From the NCBI RefSeq assembly GCF_014395225.1, contig NZ_CP060723.1, positions 2,542,001-2,606,000 of the forward strand: DNA of 64,000 nt, given 5' to 3'. This document shows, one piece after another, positions 15,804 through 24,824 of this stretch. The position numbers and the translations under genes were made by a program. A model generated the notes under the pieces. The model saw only the letters and a program-made list of their open reading frames with translations, ran no database searches and was not told where the DNA came from. How positions within the stretch are numbered: the stretch's first letter is position 1; every line of letters starts with the position of its first letter. Origin of the DNA: Pedobacter roseus (lineage in GTDB: Bacteria; Bacteroidota; Bacteroidia; Sphingobacteriales; Sphingobacteriaceae).

Positions 15804-16118
15804 TTACCGTAGCTCGTCTATTAACAATAAATTTCCTAGATTATCCTTTGTGGTTGAATCTTTATCCGTTCTAAGGTAGGTCGTCAGCCCTATTCTGACT
15901 GTTCCTATATCGGCGCCGTTATTCCACTGCCCTGTAGAATAATTAAATACTGCGGTTTTGAATTCGTGGCCATTCTCAAGATGGTTAATTACATCTGCTT
16001 TGGACAATATGACACCTTTGTTCATTCTTCCTTTACCATTAGGAGAATGGATCAAAATATGACTGATAAAAGCAGGATCACTGCTATGTCTAATTGCTGT
16101 TACGTAAAATAAACTCAT
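15804..16118 (-). CDS. DUF3892 family protein
   Basis: A 104-residue protein matching DUF3892 in layout: an N-terminal strand (YVTAIRHSSD), a helix (SKADVINHLENGH), an aromatic strand (FKTAVFNYSTGQWNNGADI) and a C-terminal end (LGNLLLID). These small proteins have no known biochemical role and recur next to defence and mobile genes. It lies upstream of the CBASS operon on the same strand but is separated from it by a hairpin. Confidence 0.7.
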   Translation of the reverse strand: MSLFYVTAIRHSSDPAFISHILIHSPNGKGRMNKGVILSKADVINHLENGHEFKTAVFNYSTGQWNNGADIGTVRIGLTTYLRTDKDSTTKDNLGNLLLIDELR

Positions 16119-16258
16119 AATATTAATTTATGTACTGGCCTATTTCATCCAGACCGGCAATTGTTATTTTATACCGGAGATTTATCAAAATATGTTCAAT
16201 GGACTTTCCTATACGGATGTTGAACCAACCGAAATCCCGACAGAAACACACAAAAATT

Positions 16259-16287
16259 TTGTAATAAAAAAATCTATACTATCTTTG
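16259..16287 (+). promoter_or_regulatory. Consensus Bacteroidota promoter
   Basis: A -33 TTG (16259-16261, within TTTTG) is followed after 18 bases by TATCTTTG (16280-16287), a full match to TAnnTTTG. This is the cleanest promoter in the island. No ORF with a plausible start follows for about 500 bases; instead three consecutive hairpins follow, so it probably drives an RNA. Predicted start is near 16294. Confidence 0.65.
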
Positions 16288-16293
16288 CGCTCG

Positions 16294-16385
16294 CAAATAA
16301 GTGACTGTCTTTTGAGGTGAATAGCCTCCGGCGTAGTTGGATTTAGTTACTACATTATTCCTTTTTAGTCCCAATGGGGACCGCT
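16294..16385 (+). ncRNA. Candidate structured small RNA
   Basis: Downstream of the consensus promoter come three simple hairpins in a row: GAGG/CCTC (16314-16328), GTAGT/ACTAC (16333-16353) and GTCCC-AATG-GGGAC (16368-16381). No coding frame fits. The remainder of 16119-16814 shows only AT-rich sequence with weak ORFs. It sits between the CBASS/DUF3892 block and the Panacea toxin-antitoxin pair. I recognise no known RNA family. The 3' end is uncertain. Confidence 0.4.
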
Positions 16386-16802
16386 CTTTCGTGTTTATAA
16401 ATTGGTGAACAAAGCAAATATCAACTAGAATGCCAGTTAAATTCTACTGACAAATTCATCACATCCGCCATCAAAAGCATGATTAATAATACAAATATCA
16501 TGTCATTTTAGCATTATTAGGAGTACTCCCACTGCCAACTAGATATTCTTCGTCCAAAAAATATATCAAAATATTCCATTTTTGTTGCGCTAATCCATAG
16601 CAATGTACCGGAACAAATGGCATCCTATTATATAGAGTACATATCACCAAAAGACATTCAACAAAAATGAAAATATTGATAAAGAAGTTAACCGGACTAG
16701 AATTTAAGACCTGAATTATAACACATCGTTCTCCAATAAAAATGAATAAATTAGCAGCAAAGCAACAAGCTAAAAAAATTAGCATTTCTCAATTACTTTA
16801 TT

Positions 16803-16810
16803 TAACTTTG
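16803..16810 (+). promoter_or_regulatory. -7 box abutting the Panacea gene start
   Basis: TAACTTTG fits TAnnTTTG and ends 4 bases before the ATG at 16815. A transcript from it would be leaderless or nearly so. Confidence 0.4.
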
Positions 16811-16814
16811 TACC

Positions 16815-17372
16815 ATGCAAGGATTTAACGTTGATAAAAACAAAACTTTGAATGCTGCGTTGTACGTCCTGAACAACCTGGGTGAAGCGGACTATCACAA
16901 GACTTTCAAAATCCTTTATTTCGCGGATCAGAACCACCTTAAAAGCTATGGCAGACCGATAACCGGTGATGCTTACCAGGCTATGAATTTTGGCCCTGTC
17001 CCCTCCTTTCTTTATGATATTTTCAAAGCAGCAGAAAAGGGATCGCACCCATTCCAGGAAGCTATGGATATGTCTGGCTTATTTGCTGTACGCAGAGATG
17101 CCAATGTGCCGATCGTGACCGCTAAGCAACCGGCGGATGTCGATGAGCTTTCCGATTCAGAGATCAAGCTGCTCAGTGCTTCAATCGAAGAGAACGAAGG
17201 TCTTAATTTTGAGCAGCTAGTGGACAAATCCCATGATGATGCATGGACTGAAGCTGCCAAAAAACCGGATATCGAAATGTCATACATAAATATCGCCAAA
17301 GCTGCAGGAACCAGCGATGATATGATTATCTACATCGAACTCAACGCAGAAAACGATCAAAATATTTTCTAA
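16815..17372 (+). CDS. Panacea-domain antitoxin (SocA/DUF4065-like)
   Basis: A 185-residue protein with the Panacea (DUF4065) signature in its first 100 residues: LHKTF-type opening (YHKTFKILYFADQNHLKSYG), then RPITGDAYQAMNFGPVPS. Panacea proteins are antitoxins that neutralise diverse toxins. The TAA stop overlaps the next ATG (TAATG), a tight two-gene toxin-antitoxin arrangement. Base composition looks more GC-rich than the transposon region. Confidence 0.82.
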   Translation: MQGFNVDKNKTLNAALYVLNNLGEADYHKTFKILYFADQNHLKSYGRPITGDAYQAMNFGPVPSFLYDIFKAAEKGSHPFQEAMDMSGLFAVRRDANVPIVTAKQPADVDELSDSEIKLLSASIEENEGLNFEQLVDKSHDDAWTEAAKKPDIEMSYINIAKAAGTSDDMIIYIELNAENDQNIF

Positions 17373-17827
17373 TGTCATTGTCGGATTTTATACCTGATGG
17401 GCTAAAGGCTGGCTTTGCTGAACGAAATATCCAGGTCGGTTCGGTTATCAAGGTATATGTCACCGACACTGATCCTCCAAAAGAGAAACGGCTGATTTTA
17501 GTAGGTGCATCCTGGGATAAGCTACACTTCGCAACGGTATTCATCAATACGGCTATCAATCCCTATATTTTTACCACTCAAGAGCTTATCGATCTCAATT
17601 ATGAAATAGCGGCAGAGGGTTGCGATTTCCTTGATTATGATTGTTTTGTGGACTGTTCGAAGCTTAAGAGTCGTACAGCGGAATGGCTTCAAGGTATTTT
17701 AAATAACGATCCTTCAAGGCTACTGGGTACAGTTTCAGAAAATGACATGAAAGAAATCAGGGATAGGATTAAATCTGCATCTACGATTAGTAAAAACGAA
17801 AAACGGAATTTTGGTCTGTCCCTTTAG
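17372..17827 (+). CDS. Putative toxin partner of Panacea antitoxin
   Basis: A 151-residue protein coupled by TAATG to the Panacea gene. The N-terminal half is a small beta-barrel-like sequence (GSVIKVYVTDTDPPKEKRLI, then SWDKLHFATVFINT) faintly recalling MazF/PemK folds, but no confident family can be named. Position makes it the toxin of a PanTA-type pair. It is not a membrane protein, so translation or nucleotide metabolism is a likelier target than the membrane; that is inference. Confidence 0.55.
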   Translation: MSLSDFIPDGLKAGFAERNIQVGSVIKVYVTDTDPPKEKRLILVGASWDKLHFATVFINTAINPYIFTTQELIDLNYEIAAEGCDFLDYDCFVDCSKLKSRTAEWLQGILNNDPSRLLGTVSENDMKEIRDRIKSASTISKNEKRNFGLSL

Positions 17828-17916
17828 ATACCGCAATATATAAATCTCTTTATAGTTTAGCACGTCCAGAATTCACCTTCGGGAATAGCGTTGAGTAAAA
17901 CCCTAACCTAACGAGC

Positions 17917-17924
17917 TAAATTTG
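17917..17924 (+). promoter_or_regulatory. -7 box for the STAND nuclease gene
   Basis: TAAATTTG matches TAnnTTTG. A TTG at 17891-17893 lies 23 bases upstream, slightly far for the -33 box. It would give a leader of about 85 bases before the ATG at 18015. Confidence 0.4.
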
Positions 17925-18014
17925 TAATAAAAACAGATAAATTACAACGGTAAAAATCTCACTGGACAACACTAGTTGTAACCAATCCTCTCTAACAAAA
18001 AAAGAATAAGCAAG

Positions 18015-21000
18015 ATGAAAAACAATTCCCATGTACCTCAGGATGCTGCCAAATATCTTGAACAGATTGCAGCAAAACGGATAGGTGGAGCAATAAATCT
18101 CCGCGGGATACATTTCCAGGTGCTGTATTCGGCCTACACCATCTTGAGTCATCTGACGTGCTCCAAGACCATGTCATCAATACGGCTCGAAGGTATTGAG
18201 GATATCGATGTGAACGGAACCAAGCTCAGCATCGATGAAAACATCTACATTCAGCTTAAAACATCCCAAAACAAGCTAAATGCTTCGTCCTTTTGGGAAA
18301 TGGGTGTTTTGCAGAACTTTCTCGAAGTATTTATTGCAGACCCCAGCAGTCGTTTCAAACTTGTCCATAATATGGGCATTGCACAGGGGCATCTCGCTGC
18401 ATTGGCAGACCATCGTCTTGATGAAACAACTTTCCGTTATTGGGAAGACAGGTTAAAATCTATCAATAACTATGGATCATACTCCTCCAGCGACTTTCTT
18501 AATGCAATTACCTTTGAACGAAAAGATATAGAAGGATTATACAAAGATATCTCATCGCTTTTACTAGGTACTTGGAAAATCAACAAAGGCACAGAAGCTA
18601 TTTTTCTCCGGACACTGTTCTATCACATTTTCGATTGGTCCATCGATAGGAAGGTAATCATAAATGAAGATTTGTCTGTACTTTTTACGGAAATTACAGA
18701 CAGCTTTTCAAAAGCACCAAGCAATCTGGCGATAAAGCACGAATGGATTTCCCTGATTGACTATAGTCTTAACAAAACCGCAAACCTGGAGGGCTATTTT
18801 GACGGTAAAGCCTGTAGGCCTGCCCACATTGCCAATAACTTACCTGCAAGGAGGAAGAAATGGGAAAAACTGGTTTGGGAGAGCCTAAAAGCAAACGACA
18901 TTACTGTTATTCGTTCCTCGAGCGGACAGGGTAAATCTACAATTGCCTGGCAGGTCGGATTCAATTCTCGTGAGGAATATACCATATACCAGCTAAACAC
19001 CTGCAGGAATATGGAAGAGGTCAATTCACTTACCGAATTTATCGCTTCAAGGGTATGTTTAGGAACAATACCGCTGATCATATTGGATGGTTTGAATATA
19101 CAGACAAAAGAATGGGGCACCTTAGCGGAAAGAACAGCCGGACTCCCAGTAAAATTTATGGTTACCAGCAGGTATGAAGACTGGCAACGCTATGGAGCAG
19201 ACGTCTCTAGGTTGGGTATCCAGATCATTGATATTTTTCTTACCCAAAGTGAAGCACATGACATATTTCTACAATTGAAGGCCAGGGGAAAGATTAATCC
19301 GAGCGTAATTTCCTGGGAACCAGCCTGGGAAAGCGTACATCGCGACGGGCTTTTGATCGAATATACAGTGTTGCTTACCAGTGGACAAATGATTGAGGAT
19401 AGGCTACGCTATCAACTCAATACGATCTCCTTAGATAACTCTGCCGCTGCAAAACTGGAAATTCTCCGGCTGGTTGCCTTGTCCGATCTGTTGCAGTTAT
19501 CAATCAGGACCGAAAGCCTTCTTGATTATATCAAAAAGGAAATTGGTTTTGATACGGACCGGGAAATCGTGCTTAATTTTCTGGAAAATGAATATTTCAT
19601 CAGTTTTTCTTCGCAGTATATTGTGGGCCTTCATCCTGTCCGCTCCAAATATCTGAACGAACTGCTCAACCGGCATAGCGGTACGCTCCCGAGCCTAATC
19701 AGGCTTTATGATATCCTCCAGAAGAACCAGCATCACGAATTCTTTGCGAATACGCAACTCTTGCTTACCGAGGATGAAAAGAATGATTTCTATACTTCAT
19801 TTGCGCAAAAACTGGCTGATGGCAACTGGTCAGAAATGGTAACTGCAATGGATGGAATTATTCACGGCGAGCCGCAACGTTACTGGCTAGATAATATGGA
19901 GGTTTTTGATGGAGCACTAAAAGCGGGCGGAATCGAAATATTTATTATTGAAAGTACACCTTTTTCTAAAGTCAATGTTATCGAAGACCTTGCCGATTCT
20001 CTAAGCGAAGATATGGCTCCTGCATTCAAGGCCTTTGCGGAGCGTAGAAAAAAACTTGGTGGTTTCAGTATCAAGGATACCGACGTTTACCATTTTGCCC
20101 AGCAGCTTGGAAAGTCGCTCCATAAGCGAAAAAAAATACCGGATTCGGTCAAAGGAATCGAGTTTCTTGTGCGCTGGTTTGATCTATTGGAAGTTGACTT
20201 TGATTTCGAGTGGTCTTACGATAACCTGGAGCTACTGGCCTATCTGGAACAAAATGATCTTGAGGATTCCAAAGACCTGTTTGCATTCCTGCAGCTCCGC
20301 ATGCCGGATGCTTACAAAAAATTTGTTTCCGAGCATAGGGGAACTATCATGAGCCTGTTAAAGGTCAAAACAGATAGTATCCGAATTTATGAAAATGGCA
20401 ATAACCTGCACATTAATTATATACTATCCCATGAGGATGTTGGTGAGGCCAACAACCTGAGCGTTAAGCGGATTACCGACATTTCACAAATTCTGCCAGG
20501 ATATGAATGTTATTGTACCGATGTAGAAATACTGCCCTACCCGAATCTTGAAATTGTCAAGTATTCGAGGGATAACGCCCATAAGACAATGCCTCCACAA
20601 AACATTGGTAATGCTTTCGATGTCCATCTCAACAAAATATGGATTTCGGTAATATCCTCCAATTATCAGGCATCTTCTGCTTTTGAATGGCAGGCCCAGT
20701 TATTGGAATTGCGTAAGACGAATCTTGATTTTGTTATGGACACCAACAAGTATATCGATCTGATATTTGAAGGCAAAGGGGAAAAGGCAATGGCTCATGG
20801 CAAGAAAATTGACCTGGCAACAAAAGACTTGTCCAACCGCTATGCAACCAGGGAAAAATATCCAAATTTCAATCGATCCGTAGGTCAACTTGCTAAATTC
20901 ACTACAGAACAGCGCATTATCGACAAATGGTTTTCACCTATGAGCAATGTCTGGGTTCAGATTCCGAATCTTTTCCTTTCCGATGATGCACACAAGAAAA

Positions 21001-21926
21001 AACTTGTCCTGATTAATTTTAAGGAGGTATTTTTGGATCTAAAGAAAATGCAGGCAGCTTTTGCAACAATCGAAGAGGGCTCACATGTTTACTTTGAAAC
21101 TTCAGAACTGATTTCAAAAGAACTTGAGGCATATCAGAGGCTTTACCATGGAATAGTTTATGTACTGGAACATCCGCTGCATCTGCAGAAACCCGTTGCA
21201 GTAGGCAGAAAAGCTATTGCAGCATGGTGGGAGGAAAGCCAGAGTCTTATAATGGGCAGTTTTAGGCGTTTATTTACGGAGATCGAAAAAACGGGTAAAT
21301 TTAAATTCTATCTGCCTAGCAGTTTCAGGGAAACCCATACCCTAACCTATGTCACTTTTGGTGTAGAAGGCGGTGATCTCAGTGACCCTGAAAATATCAG
21401 GTTGTTACTGATGTATATTAGCCCGTTGAGCCATTTTCCTGCTGATTTCTTTACGATTGTAAATGTCGTAAATGGAACTGCAAAAGGGGCTTTCCGAGTA
21501 CAAAAAGAAATGCTAATCGAGCTCGATAAAATCATGGATGAAAAAGAAGGCGATATTTCAAATTACATGCCACTCCCAGTCGCAGTTGAAGAGCAGACGA
21601 TTGAGTTACTACCGGGTGTCTCCCTCCCACTTATCGATCAGAACGCCATAATTGAATTGATAGCGATGTCTATTTCTGACCTCTGGAAGTTAAATACCTA
21701 CAGAAAAAGCCTGGATATCTCATATCAGGCTGAAGAGAAGTGGTTAGCAAAGCTTGAGAAAAACATAGGCAGGTCTTTGCATACAAAGTTGGCGAAATTT
21801 TCTCATCCACGCTACCGGGATTTTATTTCATGGATTAATATTGGCCTGCAGGATAAATCCATTTATCATGAACAGGACTATGCAGAAAAGATTATTGAGA
21901 TGGCGAAAGACCATGTAGAAAAATGA
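18015..21926 (+). CDS. Cap4/DUF4297-like nuclease fused to STAND NTPase (Avs-like)
   Basis: A 1303-residue protein. The N-terminal domain (about 20-230) has the dsDNA-nuclease layout of DUF4297/Cap4: GGAINLRGIHFQVLYSAY, acidic residues in LEGIEDIDV (E62/D63) and YIQLKTS (Q80-x-K82). A P-loop follows in RSSSGQGKST (304-309) with a Walker B strand PLIILDGLN (D358), typical of STAND ATPases. The long C-terminal part (about 500-1303) would be the sensor. The architecture matches AVAST (Avs) antiviral STAND nucleases that recognise conserved phage proteins. Which Avs class, if any, cannot be told by eye. Confidence 0.75.
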   Translation: MKNNSHVPQDAAKYLEQIAAKRIGGAINLRGIHFQVLYSAYTILSHLTCSKTMSSIRLEGIEDIDVNGTKLSIDENIYIQLKTSQNKLNASSFWEMGVLQNFLEVFIADPSSRFKLVHNMGIAQGHLAALADHRLDETTFRYWEDRLKSINNYGSYSSSDFLNAITFERKDIEGLYKDISSLLLGTWKINKGTEAIFLRTLFYHIFDWSIDRKVIINEDLSVLFTEITDSFSKAPSNLAIKHEWISLIDYSLNKTANLEGYFDGKACRPAHIANNLPARRKKWEKLVWESLKANDITVIRSSSGQGKSTIAWQVGFNSREEYTIYQLNTCRNMEEVNSLTEFIASRVCLGTIPLIILDGLNIQTKEWGTLAERTAGLPVKFMVTSRYEDWQRYGADVSRLGIQIIDIFLTQSEAHDIFLQLKARGKINPSVISWEPAWESVHRDGLLIEYTVLLTSGQMIEDRLRYQLNTISLDNSAAAKLEILRLVALSDLLQLSIRTESLLDYIKKEIGFDTDREIVLNFLENEYFISFSSQYIVGLHPVRSKYLNELLNRHSGTLPSLIRLYDILQKNQHHEFFANTQLLLTEDEKNDFYTSFAQKLADGNWSEMVTAMDGIIHGEPQRYWLDNMEVFDGALKAGGIEIFIIESTPFSKVNVIEDLADSLSEDMAPAFKAFAERRKKLGGFSIKDTDVYHFAQQLGKSLHKRKKIPDSVKGIEFLVRWFDLLEVDFDFEWSYDNLELLAYLEQNDLEDSKDLFAFLQLRMPDAYKKFVSEHRGTIMSLLKVKTDSIRIYENGNNLHINYILSHEDVGEANNLSVKRITDISQILPGYECYCTDVEILPYPNLEIVKYSRDNAHKTMPPQNIGNAFDVHLNKIWISVISSNYQASSAFEWQAQLLELRKTNLDFVMDTNKYIDLIFEGKGEKAMAHGKKIDLATKDLSNRYATREKYPNFNRSVGQLAKFTTEQRIIDKWFSPMSNVWVQIPNLFLSDDAHKKKLVLINFKEVFLDLKKMQAAFATIEEGSHVYFETSELISKELEAYQRLYHGIVYVLEHPLHLQKPVAVGRKAIAAWWEESQSLIMGSFRRLFTEIEKTGKFKFYLPSSFRETHTLTYVTFGVEGGDLSDPENIRLLLMYISPLSHFPADFFTIVNVVNGTAKGAFRVQKEMLIELDKIMDEKEGDISNYMPLPVAVEEQTIELLPGVSLPLIDQNAIIELIAMSISDLWKLNTYRKSLDISYQAEEKWLAKLEKNIGRSLHTKLAKFSHPRYRDFISWINIGLQDKSIYHEQDYAEKIIEMAKDHVEK

Positions 21927-21945
21927 GTTAATAAATGCATCATAA

Positions 21946-22254
21946 ATGGAAGATATAGACTATTATAAAGAGTTATTAGATGGTGATTTAGTCACTGGAG
22001 ATGGGTCGCTAGCATTCGTGTTTCAATTCACCCGTCAAATGGGTGGAATTGTCATGGTAAGGGACAATGTAAATGACGACGTCAAAAACGCTACGTTCGG
22101 CTTGAAAGATCAGGATGGTAAATGTTTTTTAAGGATTATTGCTAAAGATTTTTTAATTGTTTATCACACGGGCTCGACAACGGAGATAGATATGGAGATA
22201 CACGCGGTAATAGAACTTATTACAAATGGACTGTTCTCTCTAACAGAACATTAA
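21946..22254 (+). CDS. Hypothetical small protein downstream of STAND nuclease
   Basis: A 102-residue acidic protein (MEDIDYYKELLDGDLVTGDG...) that looks like a small alpha/beta domain. It begins 19 bases after the STAND gene and is probably co-transcribed. Not recognised; could be an accessory or immunity-type partner. Confidence 0.5.
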   Translation: MEDIDYYKELLDGDLVTGDGSLAFVFQFTRQMGGIVMVRDNVNDDVKNATFGLKDQDGKCFLRIIAKDFLIVYHTGSTTEIDMEIHAVIELITNGLFSLTEH

Positions 22255-22350
22255 TTATTTCTGCAATACTGGCCATCGAGCTAATTGGTATCCATTCTCG
22301 CTAAAAGTCCATATATTTAAGAACCGGCTAAATCAAAAAAACACTAAACA

Positions 22351-23586
22351 ATGGACGGACAGGAACTAAAGATATTATTTAACCACGATAAAGCATATTT
22401 GACACCAGACCGTCCAATGACCTTTGAACAGATCGGACTACCTGAGATCGCCAAGAAAGGTTTTAAATCCCCGGCATACTGGACGTTCATAGTGAAAAGA
22501 TATTTTGAGCACGAGCGTAAAATATTCTGTGAGGTATTATCCTATCATACCGGGGAAACGGAATTTGAAAGTAACCAGAAAGAAATTTCTGGCATCCTCA
22601 ATACCTTGAAAACAGTAACATTCAAAAGTATTGATACCGGAGGACTTCTAGAAACCTTGTCAGGTGGAAGGCAAAGTTCGTTTTATCATCCTAGGTATAT
22701 TCCAACAAACAGGGTAACACATTATCCCGGAGTAGAACTATTTGTACGGCCACACCAAAAACGGACTTTTACGGAAACTTTTTTTATTGCGCTAAAAAAT
22801 GTACATTTCATTTCCGGCGGTGTATCATTTAATCTCACCATTCAAGGACAAAACAAGCCCTCCCAGTTCACCATTTTAAATGAGGATATCAGGGAAGAAT
22901 TTGACGCGATAAAGAACTATTTTGCAAATGTCCTCAAAACAAAAAAAATCCAAGTCACTGCCACGGCAGAACTATCTGACAACGAGATCATATCCAAATT
23001 TGCCACATCACCAGAAATAGACAAGATCAACAGGGAATTGATCGAAAATGTAAAATTTGATTTCCTCAGGGCAGCTAAGAAAAAAACAGCCATAAACGTT
23101 GACAAGAATCTGTTTACGATGGAGGAATATTTCGATGCTTTTACCGACAATAAACTAAAACCAGGTACCTTTTATATCAATGACAATAATTTCCTGGAAG
23201 ACCTTTTAAATGTCTCTGCTACCAAGCACTACAAACATTTGAGGTATTTATCTAGTAAACACGCCACTGAGGTGATGAAGCTCCGGTTTACCCAGAACCC
23301 TTTTTCATTCTTCTTTTTGATTCAAGGCGAAATGAACTACCATATTGTTTGGGAAACGCTTAACACGGCAGAAGCAACCTATATCTGGAGCATTGAAAAA
23401 GCCCCTGATGTTTTAAAATCAACATTAAAACAAATGGAGGATATAATCAACCTCATCAAATCTAAAGGTAGGACAGCATACCTAATCATAGAAGAAGATT
23501 CATTCAGCCGGGTCTATCATGATTATACTGAACCAGCGGATGGTTTCGTAAAATGGAAGAGTGAGATTGAAAGGATACTAACATAA
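22351..23586 (+). CDS. Hypothetical protein, end of defence island
   Basis: A 411-residue soluble protein. Residues 1-150 contain strands around ERKIFCEVLSYHTGE and SGGRQSSFYHPRYIP; the C-terminal part alternates helices and strands (FFFLIQGEMNYHIVWETL, GRTAYLIIEEDSF). No catalytic motif or membrane segment is visible and I do not recognise a family. It lies about 95 bases after the 102-residue gene on the same strand, so it may extend the Avs-like unit or stand alone. It is the last accessory gene before core genes resume. Confidence 0.55.
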   Translation: MDGQELKILFNHDKAYLTPDRPMTFEQIGLPEIAKKGFKSPAYWTFIVKRYFEHERKIFCEVLSYHTGETEFESNQKEISGILNTLKTVTFKSIDTGGLLETLSGGRQSSFYHPRYIPTNRVTHYPGVELFVRPHQKRTFTETFFIALKNVHFISGGVSFNLTIQGQNKPSQFTILNEDIREEFDAIKNYFANVLKTKKIQVTATAELSDNEIISKFATSPEIDKINRELIENVKFDFLRAAKKKTAINVDKNLFTMEEYFDAFTDNKLKPGTFYINDNNFLEDLLNVSATKHYKHLRYLSSKHATEVMKLRFTQNPFSFFFLIQGEMNYHIVWETLNTAEATYIWSIEKAPDVLKSTLKQMEDIINLIKSKGRTAYLIIEEDSFSRVYHDYTEPADGFVKWKSEIERILT

Positions 23587-23896
23587 AAACACATAACCCT
23601 TTAAATTTTAAAATCGTGAAAAAGCCTGCAATAAAATATAGATGACAGAAAGCAGGAACTTATTAAGATTGTTTTCCAATTACAAGTAGAGTCGAACTTA
23701 TAAACTTAAATCCCCTATCATCAATTGTTTTATTAACATTTCAAATTATCAATTCATCACATTTTGTTTTAGACACTTTTTATATAAACTGATGATTAAA
23801 ATAGCCTTAAATGCTTTGGATATGGAAGAAAATATATTTAGACCTATCACTTTTCGTTTTAGACAGTTGTCACAATTTGTTTCGCACACTACAAAC

Positions 23897-24598
23897 ATGT
23901 ACGACCACTACAGCTTTGAAGATGCTGCTGCTTATCAGATTGAACTTGCCAAACAATTAAAGTTTCAGCCTCTGAATAAAATTGAAACGATTGCAGGCGC
24001 TGATATATCTTTCAATAAAAACAGCTCAACCATGTATGCCGGAATTGTTATACTCACGTATCCGGGTATGGTTTTGAAATCCTTCGCTTTAGAAACCTAT
24101 GAAACCAATTTCCCTTACAAGCCAGGTTTCCTCGGCTTTAAAGAAGTTCCTGCATTGTTAAAGGTATGGGAGCTGATCAGGGATAAACCAGATGTTGTGG
24201 TGCTGGATGGCAACGGAATTTTGCATCCACGCCGAATGGGTGTTGCTTCGCATTTTGGAATTCTGGCAAATCAACCTACAATTGGCTGTGCCAAGAGTCT
24301 TTTACATGGAAAAAATCATATTCCGGAGAATATAAAGTCGATGACTTCAGAAATTAAAAATAACGCTAATGAACTGCTCGGCTTTGCGCTCAGAACAAAA
24401 ATAAACTGCGCGCCGGTGTATGTATCTGCAGGTAATTTAATTACTGCAGATCAGAGTCTTAAAATACTTAAAAATTGCATAGGTAATTACCGCATTCCTG
24501 AACCAACCCGTATGGTGCACAACATTGTCAACGATTTCAGGATTGGCAAATTAAAAGCTGGTTTTCACGAGGTATCAACACCATTAACTTTGTTTTAG
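23897..24598 (+). CDS. nfi: Endonuclease V
   Basis: Endonuclease V cleaves DNA one base beyond deoxyinosine. Family motifs are clear: AGADISFNK, GFLGFKEVPALLKVWEL, VVVLDGNGILHPRRMGVASH and IGCAKSLLHG. The open frame extends to 23792, but family alignment starts at MYDHYSFEDAAAYQ, and a promoter-like CAATTTG box lies just before 23897, so the ATG at 23897 is preferred (233 residues). It marks the return to core genes after the island. Confidence 0.9.
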   Translation: MYDHYSFEDAAAYQIELAKQLKFQPLNKIETIAGADISFNKNSSTMYAGIVILTYPGMVLKSFALETYETNFPYKPGFLGFKEVPALLKVWELIRDKPDVVVLDGNGILHPRRMGVASHFGILANQPTIGCAKSLLHGKNHIPENIKSMTSEIKNNANELLGFALRTKINCAPVYVSAGNLITADQSLKILKNCIGNYRIPEPTRMVHNIVNDFRIGKLKAGFHEVSTPLTLF

Positions 24599-24616
24599 AA
24601 TTTGCTATATTTACGT

Positions 24617-24817
24617 ATGAACGCATATTTAACAATCCTCGCTATTATCGTAATGCTCATCATGTTGGTAAACATTTATGTCATATTAGAGATCTCAAAA
24701 TTTCCGTATAGTAAAAGAAGGCAAAAATGGATGTGGACAAATGTGGTGTTGTTTTTGCCATTTTTTGGTTCTTTGATTTACTTTTTGATTGGAAAAAAAA
24801 TTCTAGGAGAAAATTAA
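24617..24817 (+). CDS. PLDc_N-domain small membrane protein
   Basis: A 66-residue protein with two transmembrane helices (LTILAIIVMLIMLVNIYVIL and WTNVVLFLPFFGSLIYFLIG). The second contains the PLDc_N signature, otherwise found in front of cardiolipin synthases and in small stand-alone proteins. The ATG at 24617 is chosen over an in-frame TTG at 24602. Role unknown. Confidence 0.75.
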   Translation: MNAYLTILAIIVMLIMLVNIYVILEISKFPYSKRRQKWMWTNVVLFLPFFGSLIYFLIGKKILGEN

Positions 24818-24824
24818 ATCCAAT

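Noticed and set aside
16368..16381. Single CRISPR-like repeat (GTCCC-AATG-GGGAC)
   Set aside because: It occurs once, with no spacer array and no cas genes nearby.
16498..16785. Minus-strand ORF of 95 codons with two hydrophobic stretches
   Set aside because: AT-rich DNA readily yields such hydrophobic frames; there is no promoter or start signal and no recognisable family.
23587..23896. Integration (att) site at the right edge of the island
   Set aside because: No tRNA gene, integrase or direct repeat matching the left flank could be found by eye.
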